Shown: one piece after another, positions 59,829-64,000 of the stretch
How the letters are laid out: the number at the start of each line of letters is the position of its first letter
How positions within the stretch are numbered: position 1 is the stretch's first letter
NCBI GenBank assembly: GCA_949752795.1
Contig: OX457060.1
Span: 2,026,501 to 2,090,500 of the forward strand
From: Hyperoodon ampullatus
Taxonomy: Eukaryota > Chordata > Mammalia > Artiodactyla > Ziphiidae
Direction: 5' to 3'
Length of the DNA: 64,000 bases
The notes under the pieces: model-generated
Told to the model about the DNA's origin: nothing
The model's database searches: none
What the model saw: the letters and a program-made list of their open reading frames with translations, nothing else
Program-made: the position numbers and the translations under genes

Positions 59829-60433
59829 TCCCATAAGAGCAGTGTTTCAATATTCATTAATTCAGTGTTTGAGATGACTTTCATAGAAAATAGCTACTGC
59901 ACATGAGGATTGACTGAATTTGGTACATGTGACCTTTCTAAAATCTAAATTCTGAAACCAGTGGTTTCAGATAAGGCACTTGGACTCAAAATTTGGAAGA
60001 AGGAAAGTATTGATTTTAACTGATATCTAATTTATTATAGGTAGATTTTCTATGCTTTAAAACAAACGTAACATTCAGATTTTAAAAGTGTGTTTGAAAT
60101 AATCGGCATTAAGTATTTCTCTTCTGGGGTATAGAAGGATATACAAATGCTTTCAGAGGAAAGCATTTTTTAAAAAGTCACCTTTTAATATTGCTAGTTA
60201 GAAAATATCATGAAGAATGTGTCTTAGAAATATACTATTCAACTTATATGTGTCAAAATGTGTTTGTCTTCTAGTGTCCCTTGCCCCTGTCTCCTCTTGA
60301 TTCAATAGTCACAAGATTTTTGGAGGAGGAGGAACAGAGGTCTCATCACATTCTAGAGCGCCTGGACGCCCATATTGAAGAACTAAAAAGAGAGAGTGAA
60401 AAGACAGTGAAACAATTCACAGCCCTAAAGTAG
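10505..60433 (+). CDS. CEP63: CEP63, centrosomal protein 63 (12 coding exons, 5' part outside window)
   Basis: CEP63 is a coiled-coil centrosomal scaffold. With CEP152 it forms a ring around the proximal mother centriole, helps recruit PLK4 for centriole duplication, and has been linked to CDK1 recruitment; human loss causes a Seckel/microcephaly phenotype (established knowledge). Twelve exons, each bounded by AG and GT, splice to 1,890 nt: 629 residues plus stop with no break in frame. Recognisable stretches include [39 protein letters not shown] and the C-terminal [20 protein letters not shown]. The 629 residues plus about 74 upstream equal the 703 residues of human CEP63. Nearly all exons encode heptad-rich, Glu/Lys/Leu/Gln-rich coiled coil; residues ~559-651 are Ser/Pro-rich and less ordered. 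The paralogue DEUP1 is the main alternative, but the match to CEP63 is much closer. Residue numbers given for the exons assume the 703-residue human numbering. Confidence 0.96.
11450..11572 (+). CDS. CEP63: CEP63 exon B (residues ~107-147)
   Basis: 123 nt, phase 0/0, 41 residues with the motif [18 protein letters not shown] and ending ERLTGKIE. Acceptor CTACAG, donor GAG|GTATGT. Basic, heptad-rich coiled coil. It follows exon A after an 849-bp intron and joins it without disturbing the frame. Confidence 0.95.
11760..11950 (+). mobile_element. MER20-like hAT DNA transposon
   Basis: GGAAATGTATGGAGACATTG, TTCGGTTGTCAGAGTGACTG and AACCCAAAATGCCATATTGA match the layout of MER20 (hAT-Charlie). Diverged and non-coding. 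Confidence 0.65.
12285..12445 (+). mobile_element. MER5-like hAT DNA transposon
   Basis: Ends resemble inverted repeats (TGGTTCTCAAGTGCACC and GCTAATTTGAGAAACATTG), and the interior phrase AGGACTCTGCATTTTA fits the MER5 type. Non-coding. Confidence 0.55.
12570..12787 (-). mobile_element. CHR SINE, young form
   Basis: Reverse orientation with a T-rich tail and the usual body. Imperfect flanking repeats of about 19 bp (12551-12569 and 12789-12807, both ending ATACATTTG) mark the target site. Confidence 0.92.
12947..13705 (-). mobile_element. 5'-truncated L1, minus strand
   Basis: The 3' UTR and C-terminal ORF2 of a relatively young L1. It runs from a T tract at 12947, through ATCTTTATTAGAGTATAATT, to CATTCCCACCAACA. 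Minus-strand translation shows the ORF2 tail phrase [12 protein letters not shown]. The target repeat AGAAACTCTAT / AGAAACTCCAT is at 12936 and 13706. Confidence 0.9.
13790..15890 (+). mobile_element. L2 LINE, long fragment
   Basis: About 2 kb of C/T-rich sequence with L2 phrases, including GAGGTCACCAGTGACTTCCC, CTTGAACATACCAGG and GGCCTTGTACTTGCTGTTCC. The many short + strand frames are decayed L2 coding or 3' sequence, not genes. Confidence 0.7.
15895..16252 (+). mobile_element. Tigger/MER-type MITE inside an L2
   Basis: Starts ACAGTTGGCCTTCTGTATCT and ends ATACTGAGGGGTGACTGTAT, complementary in outline, with GGATTCAACCAACCATGGAT inside. About 350 bp, no coding capacity. It interrupts L2 sequence that resumes at about 16260. 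Confidence 0.7.
16260..16410 (+). mobile_element. L2 3' end
   Basis: Continuation of the L2 after the MITE: GTATCCCCAGCATGTAGAAC and AGTACCTGGCATGTATATGG, the usual L2 3' terminus. Confidence 0.7.
16411..17198. other. Intron sequence upstream of exon C
   Basis: Unique-looking intronic DNA ending in the exon C acceptor. No gene or repeat recognised. Confidence 0.55.
17199..17312 (+). CDS. CEP63: CEP63 exon C (residues ~148-185)
   Basis: 114 nt, phase 0/0, 38 residues from [12 protein letters not shown] to AEQSEIIQ. Acceptor TTCTTCAG, donor CAG|GTGAGT (close to consensus). This stretch is almost unchanged from human CEP63 as I know it. A 28,180-bp intron follows. Confidence 0.96.
17395..17690 (+). 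repeat. Pyrimidine-rich tract
   Basis: About 300 bp in which C and T dominate, with many CTCT, CTTG and TCTCC runs. It starts about 80 bp downstream of the exon C donor and ends exactly where the left arm of the inverted duplication begins. It has no clear repeat unit and was not assigned to a family. Confidence 0.55.
17691..18186 (+). repeat. Inverted duplication, left arm
   Basis: A 496-bp segment whose reverse complement recurs at 21509-21998. By eye I find four substitutions outside a TA-dinucleotide tract that differs in length, so identity is about 99%. Similarity stops abruptly at both edges. There is no poly(A) tail and no target-site duplication. Short readable frames exist, but the longest (90 codons) resembles no protein I know. 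Confidence 0.92.
18300..19318 (-). mobile_element. Old L1 (L1ME-like) pieces
   Basis: Phrases such as AAGTGAGATTGCTGCATCAG and CTTTCACCAGCAGTGTTTGG are reversed ORF2/3' UTR of an old L1. The stretch 18510-18660 (GGGGTTCATCATCTTACTC) looks like another L1 3' end in the opposite sense. The retrocopy at 19319 is inserted in or next to it. Confidence 0.6.
19319..20112 (-). pseudogene. 3' end of a processed retrocopy, parent gene not recognised
   Basis: Read on the minus strand, an open stretch runs from about 20112 through motifs such as [34 protein letters not shown] and [20 protein letters not shown] to a stop at 19862. A 500-bp 3'-UTR-like sequence follows. It then has AATAAA (19340-19335) and an A tract (19326-19319) a few bases later. 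A poly(A) signal followed directly by an A tail in genomic DNA is the mark of an mRNA-derived retrocopy. The copy lies within an old minus-strand L1. It is 5'-truncated and no matching TSD was seen. The coding sense is inferred from composition and layout. Confidence 0.6.
20434..20647 (-). mobile_element. CHR SINE, young form
   Basis: Reverse orientation with a ~23-bp T tract. A short target repeat TTTGCTC occurs on both sides. It sits just 5' (on the minus strand) of the retrocopy at 19319-20112 and between the two arms of the inverted duplication. Confidence 0.92.
20648..21508. other. Spacer sequence inside the inverted duplication
   Basis: AT-rich. 21040-21240 (TTCTAAAATTCATATGGAAG) looks like a decayed L1 fragment. 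No gene. Confidence 0.45.
21509..21998 (-). repeat. Inverted duplication, right arm
   Basis: The 490-bp partner of 17691-18186 in opposite orientation, separated from it by 3,322 bp. Both arms lie in the same CEP63 intron, so the primary transcript could fold into a long duplex. Flanks on the two sides are unrelated. An unrecognised family inserted twice is possible, but the near-identity and lack of TSDs favour an inverted duplication. Confidence 0.92.
22274..22479 (+). mobile_element. CHR SINE, young form, tail followed by (TA)n
   Basis: Forward copy whose A tail runs into a long TA dinucleotide array. TATATTAG recurs before the head and after the array, suggesting that the array grew from the tail or target. 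Confidence 0.92.
22480..22524 (+). repeat. (TA)n microsatellite
   Basis: About 45 bp of almost pure TA immediately after the A tail of the SINE at 22274. Probably an expanded SINE tail. Confidence 0.9.
22645..22925 (+). mobile_element. hAT-type MER DNA transposon remnant
   Basis: Starts AGCTCTGTCCAATAGAAATA and ends GACTGCTGTATTGGCC, nearly complementary termini, with AGTGGCTATGTGTGGCTAGT inside. Family not named with confidence. Confidence 0.6.
23010..24010 (+). mobile_element. Host L1, 5' UTR end and ORF1 (outer shell of nest)
   Basis: Minor 5' UTR followed by ORF1-like sequence: AAGAATGGATCAGCAATCTG encodes the [11 protein letters not shown] coiled-coil phrase, and AAACTTTACAGGCCAGAAGG lies near the RNA-binding end. 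It stops at about 24010 where a second L1 begins. Matching later sequence resumes near 30640, so this is the outer element of the nest. Confidence 0.75.
24011..30640 (+). mobile_element. Near full-length L1 inserted in the host L1
   Basis: A 5' UTR of about 1.3 kb (24011-25370) precedes ORF1 (25600-26450), ORF2 (about 26480-30250) and a 3' UTR ending in an A-rich tail near 30640. Reverse transcriptase landmarks are visible: [12 protein letters not shown] at 28276 and [12 protein letters not shown] at 28574. Many stops and frameshifts break both ORFs, so it is dead. The 227-codon frame on the other strand of the 5' UTR is not a gene. Confidence 0.85.
25381..25588 (+). mobile_element. CHR SINE inside a younger L1
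   Basis: Forward copy with an A-rich tail. The TSD AAAAGAACAAGA (25368-25379 and just after the tail) shows insertion into the 5' UTR/ORF1 border of the L1 at 24011-30640, so it post-dates that L1. Confidence 0.94.
30641..31162 (+). mobile_element. Host L1, inter-ORF region and start of ORF2
   Basis: CTCATGGTAACCACAAACC and TACTTTAAATGTAAATGGAC mark the ORF1-ORF2 spacer and the ORF2 start. Sequence stops at AAAATAGACTTTT where a minus-strand L1 is inserted. Confidence 0.8.
31170..31278 (-). mobile_element. Putative 3'-transduced flank of the minus-strand L1
   Basis: 109 bp of unique-looking sequence on the 3' side of the L1 A-rich end. Minus-strand AATAAA sits at 31180-31175 and 31184-31179, then the T run (A run on minus) at 31169-31163 and the target repeat. 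This is the arrangement expected when transcription reads past the L1 signal to a downstream one. Confidence 0.6.
32368..32573 (+). mobile_element. CHR SINE inside a minus-strand L1
   Basis: Forward copy with an exact 15-bp TSD AAGAGTGTTCTTCCT at 32353-32367 and 32574-32588. It splits the minus-strand L1 at 31163-34412. Confidence 0.95.
34413..38292 (+). mobile_element. Host L1, remainder of ORF2 and 3' UTR
   Basis: Resumes with AGACTTTAAAACAAAGACTG, in register with 31162. It carries reverse transcriptase sequence ([18 protein letters not shown] near 35930; the YADD site reads as CRWYV and is destroyed) and ends in the 3' UTR phrase GTTGTACGCCTGAAACTAAC near 38230. Broken by stops throughout. 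Confidence 0.8.
38307..39944 (+). mobile_element. 5'-truncated younger L1
   Basis: The last 1.6 kb of an L1: ORF2 C-terminus (frames 38629-39009 and 39054-39566, with [12 protein letters not shown]), 3' UTR with ATTATACTCCAATAAAGATG and an A tail. The exact 14-bp TSD AAAGCTATGTTCTT is at 38293-38306 and 39945-39958. It landed at the tail of the host L1. Confidence 0.92.
39959..40683. other. Intron sequence between L1 nest and SINE pair
   Basis: Nothing recognised. Composition is intermediate and frames are short. Confidence 0.5.
40694..40914 (-). mobile_element. CHR SINE, part of an apparent SINE-SINE composite
   Basis: Reverse orientation with a long interrupted T tract. The 14-bp motif before the T tract (GTGCTTTACCTTTT, 40684-40697) does not recur after this SINE; it recurs after the next SINE, at 41248. 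Confidence 0.93.
40966..41247 (-). mobile_element. CHR SINE, longer subtype, outer partner of the composite
   Basis: Reverse orientation with a TTTATTTATTTATTTTT tail and an extra 3' body segment (TTGGCTGTGTTGGGTCTTCG) absent from the short copies. It ends directly at GTGCTTTACCTTTT (41248-41261), the match of the motif before the SINE at 40694. Confidence 0.92.
41262..42059. other. Intron sequence, nothing recognised
   Basis: No exon or named repeat seen. Confidence 0.5.
42060..42954 (-). mobile_element. Old L1 3' half, minus strand (part 1)
   Basis: GAATAATATTCCATTGTCTG, AACACAATTGCTGGATTATA and GTCTTCCAAAATGGCTGTAA are reversed ORF2/3' UTR of an L1M-type element. It continues at 44015 after the 1-kb insert. 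Confidence 0.8.
43006..43076 (-). pseudogene. tRNA-Glu(UUC)-like pseudogene or SINE head
   Basis: On the minus strand the 71 bp follow a tRNA-Glu: TCCCTGGTGGTCTAG at the 5' end (acceptor, D-arm and A box), an anticodon arm CCTGGTTTTCATCCAGA with TTC at the anticodon, and GGTTCAATTCC as B box/T-arm. The acceptor stem carries mismatches, so it is degraded. The sequence after it (ACTAAGATC) resembles the junction used in CHR-type SINEs, so it may be the head of an older tRNA-Glu SINE rather than a dead tRNA gene. Confidence 0.6.
43258..43475 (+). mobile_element. CHR SINE inside the 1-kb insert
   Basis: Forward copy with an A/G-interrupted tail and the exact 15-bp TSD AGAAATACACACCAG at 43243-43257 and 43476-43490. 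Confidence 0.95.
44015..45370 (-). mobile_element. Old L1, minus strand (part 2)
   Basis: Reversed ORF2: CTAAGAGTTTTATAGTTTTC, TTCCAGCACCATTTGTTGAA and GAGACATCCTTGCCTTGTAC. A CHR SINE interrupts it at 44706-44915. It ends about 120 bp before the exon D acceptor. Confidence 0.8.
44706..44915 (-). mobile_element. CHR SINE inside an old L1
   Basis: Reverse copy with a T tract. ATAGTATT precedes it (44693) and follows it (44917) as a degraded target repeat. It interrupts the minus-strand L1 at 44015-45370. Confidence 0.92.
45493..45726 (+). CDS. CEP63: CEP63 exon D (residues ~186-263)
   Basis: 234 nt, phase 0/0, 78 residues from [18 protein letters not shown] to [12 protein letters not shown]. 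Acceptor TTTCTAG, donor GAG|GTGTGT. Coiled coil containing the conserved block [20 protein letters not shown]. The end of an old minus-strand L1 lies about 120 bp upstream of the acceptor. Confidence 0.96.
46004..46143 (+). CDS. CEP63: CEP63 exon E (residues ~264-310, split codon)
   Basis: 140 nt, enters in phase 0 and leaves after two bases of an Arg codon (AG|G). Encodes [18 protein letters not shown] through QHTVETI. Acceptor TTTTTGCAG, donor AG|GTATAT. A short 277-bp intron precedes it. Confidence 0.95.
46946..47083 (+). CDS. CEP63: CEP63 exon F (residues ~310-356), frame-neutral exon
   Basis: 138 nt with both junctions after the second codon base, so skipping it would delete 46 residues without a frameshift. 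Encodes [20 protein letters not shown] and then [18 protein letters not shown]. Acceptor CCCATAG, donor AG|GTAGGT. It is the most diverged coding exon at its start, where the SLEES reading differs from the human protein as I remember it. The reading frame and downstream match make the call firm. Confidence 0.93.
47280..47870 (+). mobile_element. L2-like LINE fragment
   Basis: AAATTCTTCAAAAGAGGTGT and the following C/T-rich stretch follow the L2 layout. Assignment by eye only. Confidence 0.45.
48218..48429 (-). mobile_element. CHR SINE, young form
   Basis: Reverse copy with a ~20-bp T tract and an exact 16-bp TSD AAAGCTTAGTATTCTT at 48202-48217 and 48430-48445. Lies in the intron between exons F and G. 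Confidence 0.95.
48560..48705 (+). mobile_element. MIR SINE
   Basis: TTGTGACCTGGGACACTTTA and CCTCGATTTTCCCATCTGTA follow the MIR core. Confidence 0.7.
49240..49860 (-). mobile_element. L2-like sequence, minus strand
   Basis: G/A-rich sequence with AGAAGATTCTTTTGGCAGCT and TAATTAAGTTGGTGAAGACT, resembling reversed L2 3' sequence. Low confidence. Confidence 0.35.
49929..50043 (+). CDS. CEP63: CEP63 exon G (residues ~356-394)
   Basis: 115 nt. Its first base completes the Ser codon split with exon F (AG|C), and it ends in phase 0. Encodes [20 protein letters not shown] to EYRAEIKK. Acceptor CATACAG, donor AAG|GTAAAG. Confidence 0.95.
50287..50490 (-). mobile_element. CHR SINE, young form
   Basis: Reverse copy with an ATTT-type tail and a 13-bp TSD TACAACGTTATTT at 50274-50286 and 50491-50503. 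It lies 243 bp downstream of the exon G donor. Confidence 0.94.
51137..51334 (+). CDS. CEP63: CEP63 exon H (residues ~395-460)
   Basis: 198 nt, phase 0/0, 66 residues from [20 protein letters not shown] to [10 protein letters not shown]. Acceptor TTTGTAG. The donor is AAG|GTGAAA, which departs from consensus at intron position +5 (A instead of G). A full-length CHR-type SINE starts 43 bp beyond this donor. Confidence 0.95.
51378..51715 (-). mobile_element. CHR-type SINE, full-length long form, next to exon H
   Basis: 338 bp, reverse orientation, with the longer 3' body (TTGGCCGCATTGGGTCTTTG) and tRNA-like head ending ACCAGGGAAGCCC. The exact 15-bp TSD TTGAAGTTTGTTTTT is at 51363-51377 and 51716-51730. 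It begins 43 bp past the exon H splice donor. Confidence 0.94.
51850..52830 (-). mobile_element. L2 LINE, minus strand
   Basis: GATTCTGGCTTGGGCAACTG, GGAAATATCTAGTAGTCAAC and GGAGTTCAAGATTAAAATC match reversed L2. Fills most of the intron between exons H and I. Confidence 0.6.
53028..53114 (+). CDS. CEP63: CEP63 exon I (residues ~461-489)
   Basis: 87 nt, phase 0/0, 29 residues [10 protein letters not shown] to [11 protein letters not shown]. Acceptor is a long pyrimidine tract ending TTCTCAG, donor GAG|GTACAT. Leucine-rich coiled coil leading into the CEP152-binding segment. Confidence 0.95.
53355..53450 (+). mobile_element. MIR 3' end
   Basis: GCTTAGCATAGTGTCTGGCA and ACACAATAAATGTTTGATGC, followed by TATTATTATTAC, are the usual MIR 3' terminus. 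Confidence 0.65.
54130..54770 (+). mobile_element. Ancient L1 3' part, + strand
   Basis: AAAATGGGTAAAGGACATAA and TAGAGGGCAATTTAGCAATA match the ORF2 end of very old L1s. It is decayed and partly rearranged. Confidence 0.6.
54918..54960 (+). repeat. (GGAA)n/(GGGA)n simple repeat
   Basis: Tandem GGAA units passing into GGGA units, in the intron between exons I and J. Confidence 0.9.
55259..55458 (-). mobile_element. CHR SINE, young form
   Basis: Reverse copy with a short T tract and the exact 13-bp TSD GCTATGCACTTTT at 55246-55258 and 55459-55471. Confidence 0.95.
55540..56489. other. Intron sequence between exons I and J
   Basis: AT-rich DNA with no repeat family or frame I can support. 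Confidence 0.5.
56490..56880 (-). mobile_element. L1 3' UTR fragment, minus strand
   Basis: GTATAGTTACAATATTATAT, GTGCTGTACAGTATACCCTT and TAACATACAGTATCTGGATT form the reversed 3' end of an L1MA-like element, truncated near 56880. Confidence 0.75.
57222..57427 (+). CDS. CEP63: CEP63 exon J (residues ~490-558), CEP152-binding region
   Basis: 206 nt, phase 0 in, leaving after two bases of a Lys codon (AA|G). Encodes [20 protein letters not shown], then [12 protein letters not shown], ending PEFKNTEF. Acceptor TTTATTAG, donor AA|GTAAAA. In human CEP63 the segment around residues 502-541 packs against the CEP152 C-terminal region (established knowledge, from memory); it falls wholly in this exon and looks conserved. 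Confidence 0.95.
58197..58476 (+). CDS. CEP63: CEP63 exon K (residues ~558-651)
   Basis: 280 nt. The first base completes the Lys codon and the exon ends in phase 0 after TTG. Encodes [20 protein letters not shown], a Ser/Pro-rich stretch ([14 protein letters not shown]), [14 protein letters not shown] and NDQEDFIYL. Acceptor TATCCAG, donor TTG|GTATGG. This is the fastest-diverging part of the protein. The frame stays open for 71 codons past the donor. Confidence 0.93.
58477..59599. other. Intron between exons K and L, first part
   Basis: The first 213 bp keep the exon K frame open (to the stop at 58690). The rest has moderate GC content and no recognised repeat. Frames at 58783-59099 have no exon boundaries or recognisable protein. 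Confidence 0.5.
59600..59790 (+). mobile_element. MIR SINE
   Basis: GGGTTTGAACCCCAACTCTG, then CTCGGGCAGGTCACTAAACA and TTTTGTAAAATAAAG match the MIR body. Confidence 0.75.
59797..59828 (+). repeat. (TG)n microsatellite
   Basis: About 32 bp of near-perfect TG directly after the MIR at 59600-59790. Confidence 0.9.
60275..60433 (+). CDS. CEP63: CEP63 exon L, last coding exon (residues ~652-703 and stop)
   Basis: 159 nt including TAG at 60431-60433. Encodes [20 protein letters not shown] and then [20 protein letters not shown], ending TVKQFTALK. Acceptor GTCTTCTAG. The last ~40 residues form a highly conserved short coiled coil typical of CEP63 C-termini. Confidence 0.96.
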   Translation, partial: CPLPLSPLDSIVTRFLEEEEQRSHHILERLDAHIEELKRESEKTVKQFTALK

Positions 60434-60672
60434 CCTCTTAAAAAATCACAAACTTGGAAATAAAAATAAACACCGAAGAGTTACTGTCATCATGAAGTAG
60501 CAGCTCTTTGAAAGGCTGAACATATAGAAAGCATAAAAATGAGATGTACTAATAAAGCTGCCATGAGGAGTCTGAGAAACTGATACTAGCTCTAAGGTGT
60601 TTTCACTGCACTGGTTTGTTTGATGGACTTTTTCCAGCAATAACTTGTAAATAAACCACTTTGCTAGACTTT
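60434..60672 (+). other. CEP63: CEP63 3' UTR (minimal extent)
   Basis: Non-coding sequence after the stop codon. It contains AATAAA at 60459, 60465, 60551 and 60650. The last is followed by T-rich sequence and is the likeliest end of the main transcript. The exact cleavage site cannot be set from sequence alone. Confidence 0.6.
60650..60655 (+). promoter_or_regulatory. CEP63: Candidate CEP63 polyadenylation signal AATAAA
   Basis: A consensus AATAAA 217 bp after the stop, followed within about 20 bp by a T-rich stretch suited to a downstream element. Competing signals are at 60551 (nearer the stop) and 60773 (further out). The choice is inference. Confidence 0.5.
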
Positions 60673-60819
60673 TTCTCATGTTAATATTTATTATCGTAAA
60701 GTGATACTTTCTCCTGCTGACTTAAATGTGAATAGCTGTAGACTAATTAAAGATTTTATGATTCGTGTTGAAAATAAACTAACTATAGGAACTTCCTTTG
60801 AGAGCAGTAGCATTGTATG

Positions 60820-60910
60820 TAGTGGAAGCATGGATTTCAGACTCAGAGTGATCCAGGTTGGTGTACTGGTTTTGCTTCTCATTAGCCAGCTGGGCTGGTA
60901 CTGTGTGAGG
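60820..60910 (+). mobile_element. MIR SINE, 5' half
   Basis: GATTTCAGACTCAGAGTGAT and TCTCATTAGCCAGCTGGGCT follow the MIR 5' half. Just beyond the CEP63 3' end. Confidence 0.55.
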
Positions 60911-61495
60911 TTGGGCCGAAGTGTGTAAAGGTGCTGAAGGACTTTGACAGGAAGCCTTCTCTTGCTCAAAACACAGGGGGAGGAGGGAGGTGGGGGTGGA
61001 GCCTGGGGCTGGGTTAGTGTGGGTGCCTGGGGACACACGGTGGAAATCTTGGTGTCTGCATTTCTGAGGAGAGGTTTAAAGGGGAGACGGAGCTCTCAAG
61101 GTGCAGGGGCATTTGAAGCCATGGCGAGCTGAGGAGGAGGAGGGCAAGGAGAGAGACGAGCAGAACTTAGAACTTGGCTGCCCTGGAGGACACCGGCACA
61201 AGAGCATCACGCGATTAGATCCAGCAGAGGAGCTGGAATGTGCAGGTAGAGACCAGAAGGTGAGGTGTAGGGCTCTTGCCGCCCAAGGATGGGGCTCCTG
61301 TGATCCGACCCTCTCGGTGGATCTTTCCCATCAGCATGGAAACGTCCTGTTATTTCTCCTTTCTTTAGAGCAAAGCAGAACCTCGGTTCCACACCCTCCC
61401 TGTCTCCTGCTCCACACATTCGCTCCCCTTCACGCAGACATCTCTGGTGAGAATTGTCCGCAGTGACTGTTCCCATTGTTTTCTTCTTCTTTTTT
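60911..61495. other. Intergenic sequence downstream of CEP63
   Basis: G-rich at 60970-61060. No gene or clear repeat recognised; short frames have no recognisable content. Confidence 0.5.
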
Positions 61496-61704
61496 CTTTT
61501 TTTTTTTTTTTTTGCGGTACACGGGCCTCTCACTGTTGTGGCCTCTCCCGTTGCGGAGCACAGGCTCCGGACGCACAGGCTCAGCGGCCATGGCTGACGG
61601 GCCCAGCCGCTCCGCGGCATGTGGGATCCTCCCAGACCGGGGTACGAACCCGTGTCCCCTGCATTGGCAGGCGGACTCTCAACCACTGCGCCACCAGGAA
61701 GCCC
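61496..61704 (-). mobile_element. CHR SINE in an intergenic L2
   Basis: Reverse copy with a T-rich tail. A one-base deletion in the head (CCAGGAAGCCC) separates it from the others. Flanking repeats are imperfect (CCCATTGTTTTCTT against CCCACTGTCCTCTT). Confidence 0.92.
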
Positions 61705-61709
61705 CTCCC

Positions 61710-62960
61710 ACTGTCCTCTTAACCCTCTCCATCCCCACTTCCCTCCCTGCCGTGAAACTGCTCTGCTCTAGAGGTTACCTCGTTAGTCCTGAGCATCATG
61801 TCACACACTCGGCCTCTCCCTCTTCCTCTCCTGGCTTCTCTGACCTGACACTCCTGCCCACTGGCCACTCCGTCTCATTCGACTCTTGTGGCTTTTCCTC
61901 TTCTAAAGCAACCCCCCACCCCAGGACTTCGATGTGGGTTTTCTCACTCAACATGCTCTTCCCTAGGCCGTTCCATTCAACTTCAAGCTTTTAGTACCAT
62001 CTGTAGGCCAGTGACCCCCGCATTCAGAACTGATCTTGACCTCTCCCCAGAGCTGCTGCCTTACATATTGAACTGCTTATGGAATATCTTCACTTGAATG
62101 TCTGATAAGCATCTTAGGTTGAACATTTCCAAGAGAGAGCTCTTGATTCTCCCTCTTGCTTAGATTCCGTGTCAGGACAGCATCATGGGTGCCAATTGCT
62201 AGGAGTTATACTTGATTCCTTCCTACCCACATGTCTGTATCCAGGCCATCCGGAGGTCCTGTCCATGCTGCCGCCTATCTCGGGTCCAACCATTTCTCTC
62301 CTCACGGCTGCCAGCCAGTCACTCACCTAGGTTCTGGCAGTAGCCTCCTAATTGGTACGAGGACTCCTACCCTTGACCCCACGAATTCATTCTCTACAGC
62401 GCCTCCGGAGATACCCTTTAGAAATGTAAATTCAACACCGTCCAGCCCTCAAAGGCTCCTCACTGCTCTCAGTTGAAATCTGAATTGCTTGTCATCACCT
62501 ACAAGGCCCTCAGTACCCCGTGCCCGCCTCCGTCACCCAGGGCATCATCGTCCTTCCCTCGTGCTCCAGCCACGCTGGCCTCCTTTCTGCCTCTCGAGTG
62601 CTGCAGCTGTAACCTGGGAGAGTTGCTGCGCTCGCCGTTTACCTGGTGTCCCTTTCTCTCACCGCGCCTGCCATAGGCGCTTTCTCCAAAGCCTCCCTGA
62701 CTGCTGTCTCCAAAACCCGCTTCTCCCAGCTTCTCCCGCTCCCTGCCCTGAGTTATTTCCTTCATAGTACTCGGCACTCTGCAGTCATTTTGTACTTGAT
62801 TTACGTTTTTATTGTCTATTCTGCCTTTAGAATTAAGCTCCTTGAGGGGAAGGACTTGGCAGTCTGGTGGGAGCCCTCATCTCTCCACACAAGCCCAGCA
62901 CTTGGAGGTGCTCAGTTCAAAGAGCAGTGAACAAATGTCCTTCCTCAGAGGCAGCACATT
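61710..62960 (+). mobile_element. L2 LINE, 3' part
   Basis: C/T-rich sequence with L2 phrases (CACCTACAAGGCCCTCAGTA, AATTAAGCTCCTTGAGGGGA, AAGCCCAGCACTTGGAGGTG). Short frames are decayed L2. The SINE at 61496 sits at its 5' edge. Confidence 0.7.
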
Positions 62961-62969
62961 TTCCCTGTG

Positions 62970-63260
62970 AGCCTTTGTGCACACCGTCCCTTCAGCCAGC
63001 CCCTCTTCCCACACGCTCCCCCACCCCCCCAGCCCCCCGTGCCCTTAGGACCTCGACTGGCAAGGCTTTCGTACATCCAGGGGGAGTTCCTCCTCGTTTC
63101 TCACAGCGCCCTGTGTGTGCGTCTCTCAAAGCGCTGAGCACCCTGTGTGTGCTTCCTCTTCAATTTCTGTCTCTCCCACTGAACCGAAAACTGCTCAAAG
63201 GCAGGGGCCATCCTCAGTCAGCAGGCTGCCTAACACATAATAGATACTAAGCAAATACCA
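62970..63260 (+). mobile_element. Second L2 3' end
   Basis: AAACTGCTCAAAGGCAGGGG, then TAACACATAATAGATACTAA at the 3' terminus. A separate, shorter L2 copy in tandem. Confidence 0.6.
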
Positions 63261-63289
63261 GGTGGATGCAAATCACCACCATTCTAGCT

Positions 63290-63410
63290 TTCACTGTACT
63301 GACCTCTAAAACGGGGATAATACTTCATGGCGTTGAGGGGATTTACTGAAAAGATATTTCTGAGAGGGCTTTGCAGACTCTGAAAATACTGTACCAGCGT
63401 GGACTGGTGT
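63290..63410 (+). mobile_element. MIR-like fragment
   Basis: ACCTCTAAAACGGGGATAAT and GCGTTGAGGGGATTTACTGA fit the MIR 3' half. Confidence 0.6.
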
Positions 63411-63684
63411 GAGGAGATTCTGAGTTTCAGACGGTCCCAAGCTTCCACTTAGAGTATGTAGGTACAACCCCTGCTTCTGGAATGTTCATAGTACTTGTTG
63501 ACTAGGAGGAACAGTGGCAGACGCTGTAGTCACTGGAAGCGCTTAAGGAACCATGAGGTGCTGTGTATGTCCTTAAATTTATACTGTGTTGTTGAAAGTT
63601 GAAGTAGTTAATGATTGTCTGAATTTGTCAGAACATTTGATTGTGATTTCATCTCTCAACTTCATTCTTCAAAAAGATATGACA

Positions 63685-63892
63685 GGGGCTTCCCTGGTGG
63701 CACAGTGGTTGGGAGTCCGCCTGCCGATGCAGGGGACACGGGTTCGTGCCCCGGTCCAGGAAGATCCCACATGCCGCGGAGCGGCTGGGCCCGTGAGCCA
63801 TGGCCGCTGAGCCTGCGCATCCGGAGCCTGTGCTCCGCAACGGGAGAGGCCACAACAGTGAGAGGCCCGCGTACCGCAGGAAAAAAAAAAAA
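63685..63892 (+). mobile_element. CHR SINE, young form
   Basis: Forward copy with a 12-bp A tail. I could not find a matching TSD in the flanks. Confidence 0.93.
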
Positions 63893-64000
63893 GCCAAATA
63901 TTAAAATGTGTCAGAATTAAATTTGAGTTAGTTTCTTCATATACAATACATTTTACAAAACCTCTCGGTGATCAGGGTGCCCAAATTAGCTGCAAAGATA

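Overview
The window is mammalian nuclear DNA, most likely from a whale or dolphin. At least 18 copies of a tRNA-Glu-derived SINE of the CHR type (Cetacea/Hippopotamus/Ruminant family) lie in both orientations. Most are of a young, GC-rich, nearly uniform ~200-bp form with clean target-site duplications (TSDs). Around them are L1 LINEs of several ages, old L2 and MIR fragments, and DNA transposon remnants (Tigger/MER2-like, MER20/MER5-like). The species call is inference from repeat content; no cetacean reference could be searched.

The only protein gene I can support is CEP63 (centrosomal protein of 63 kDa) on the + strand. Twelve coding exons run from 10505 to the stop codon at 60433. They splice in one open frame of 629 residues, corresponding to about residues 75-703 of the 703-residue human protein. 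The first ~74 codons, promoter and 5' UTR must lie upstream of base 1. The 3' UTR follows the stop, with a likely poly(A) signal near 60650.

Layout: 1-10504 is the end of an upstream CEP63 intron (L1 5' region on the minus strand, Tigger pieces, SINEs, ancient L1). 10505-17312 holds three exons. 17313-45492 is a 28-kb intron carrying a near-identical inverted duplication, a retrocopy of an unrecognised gene, a 17-kb nest of L1s inside L1s, a probable SINE-SINE composite insertion, and a 1-kb insert with a tRNA-Glu(UUC)-like sequence. 45493-60433 holds the remaining nine exons. 60434-64000 is the 3' UTR and intergenic DNA rich in L2, MIR and SINE sequence.

I found no intact transposon protein, no bacterial-type system and no second functional gene. 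The most interesting structures are the inverted duplication in the CEP63 intron (about 490 bp per arm, four substitutions seen outside a TA tract), an L1 copy that appears to carry a 3'-transduced flank, and a pair of SINEs enclosed by one 14-bp direct repeat.
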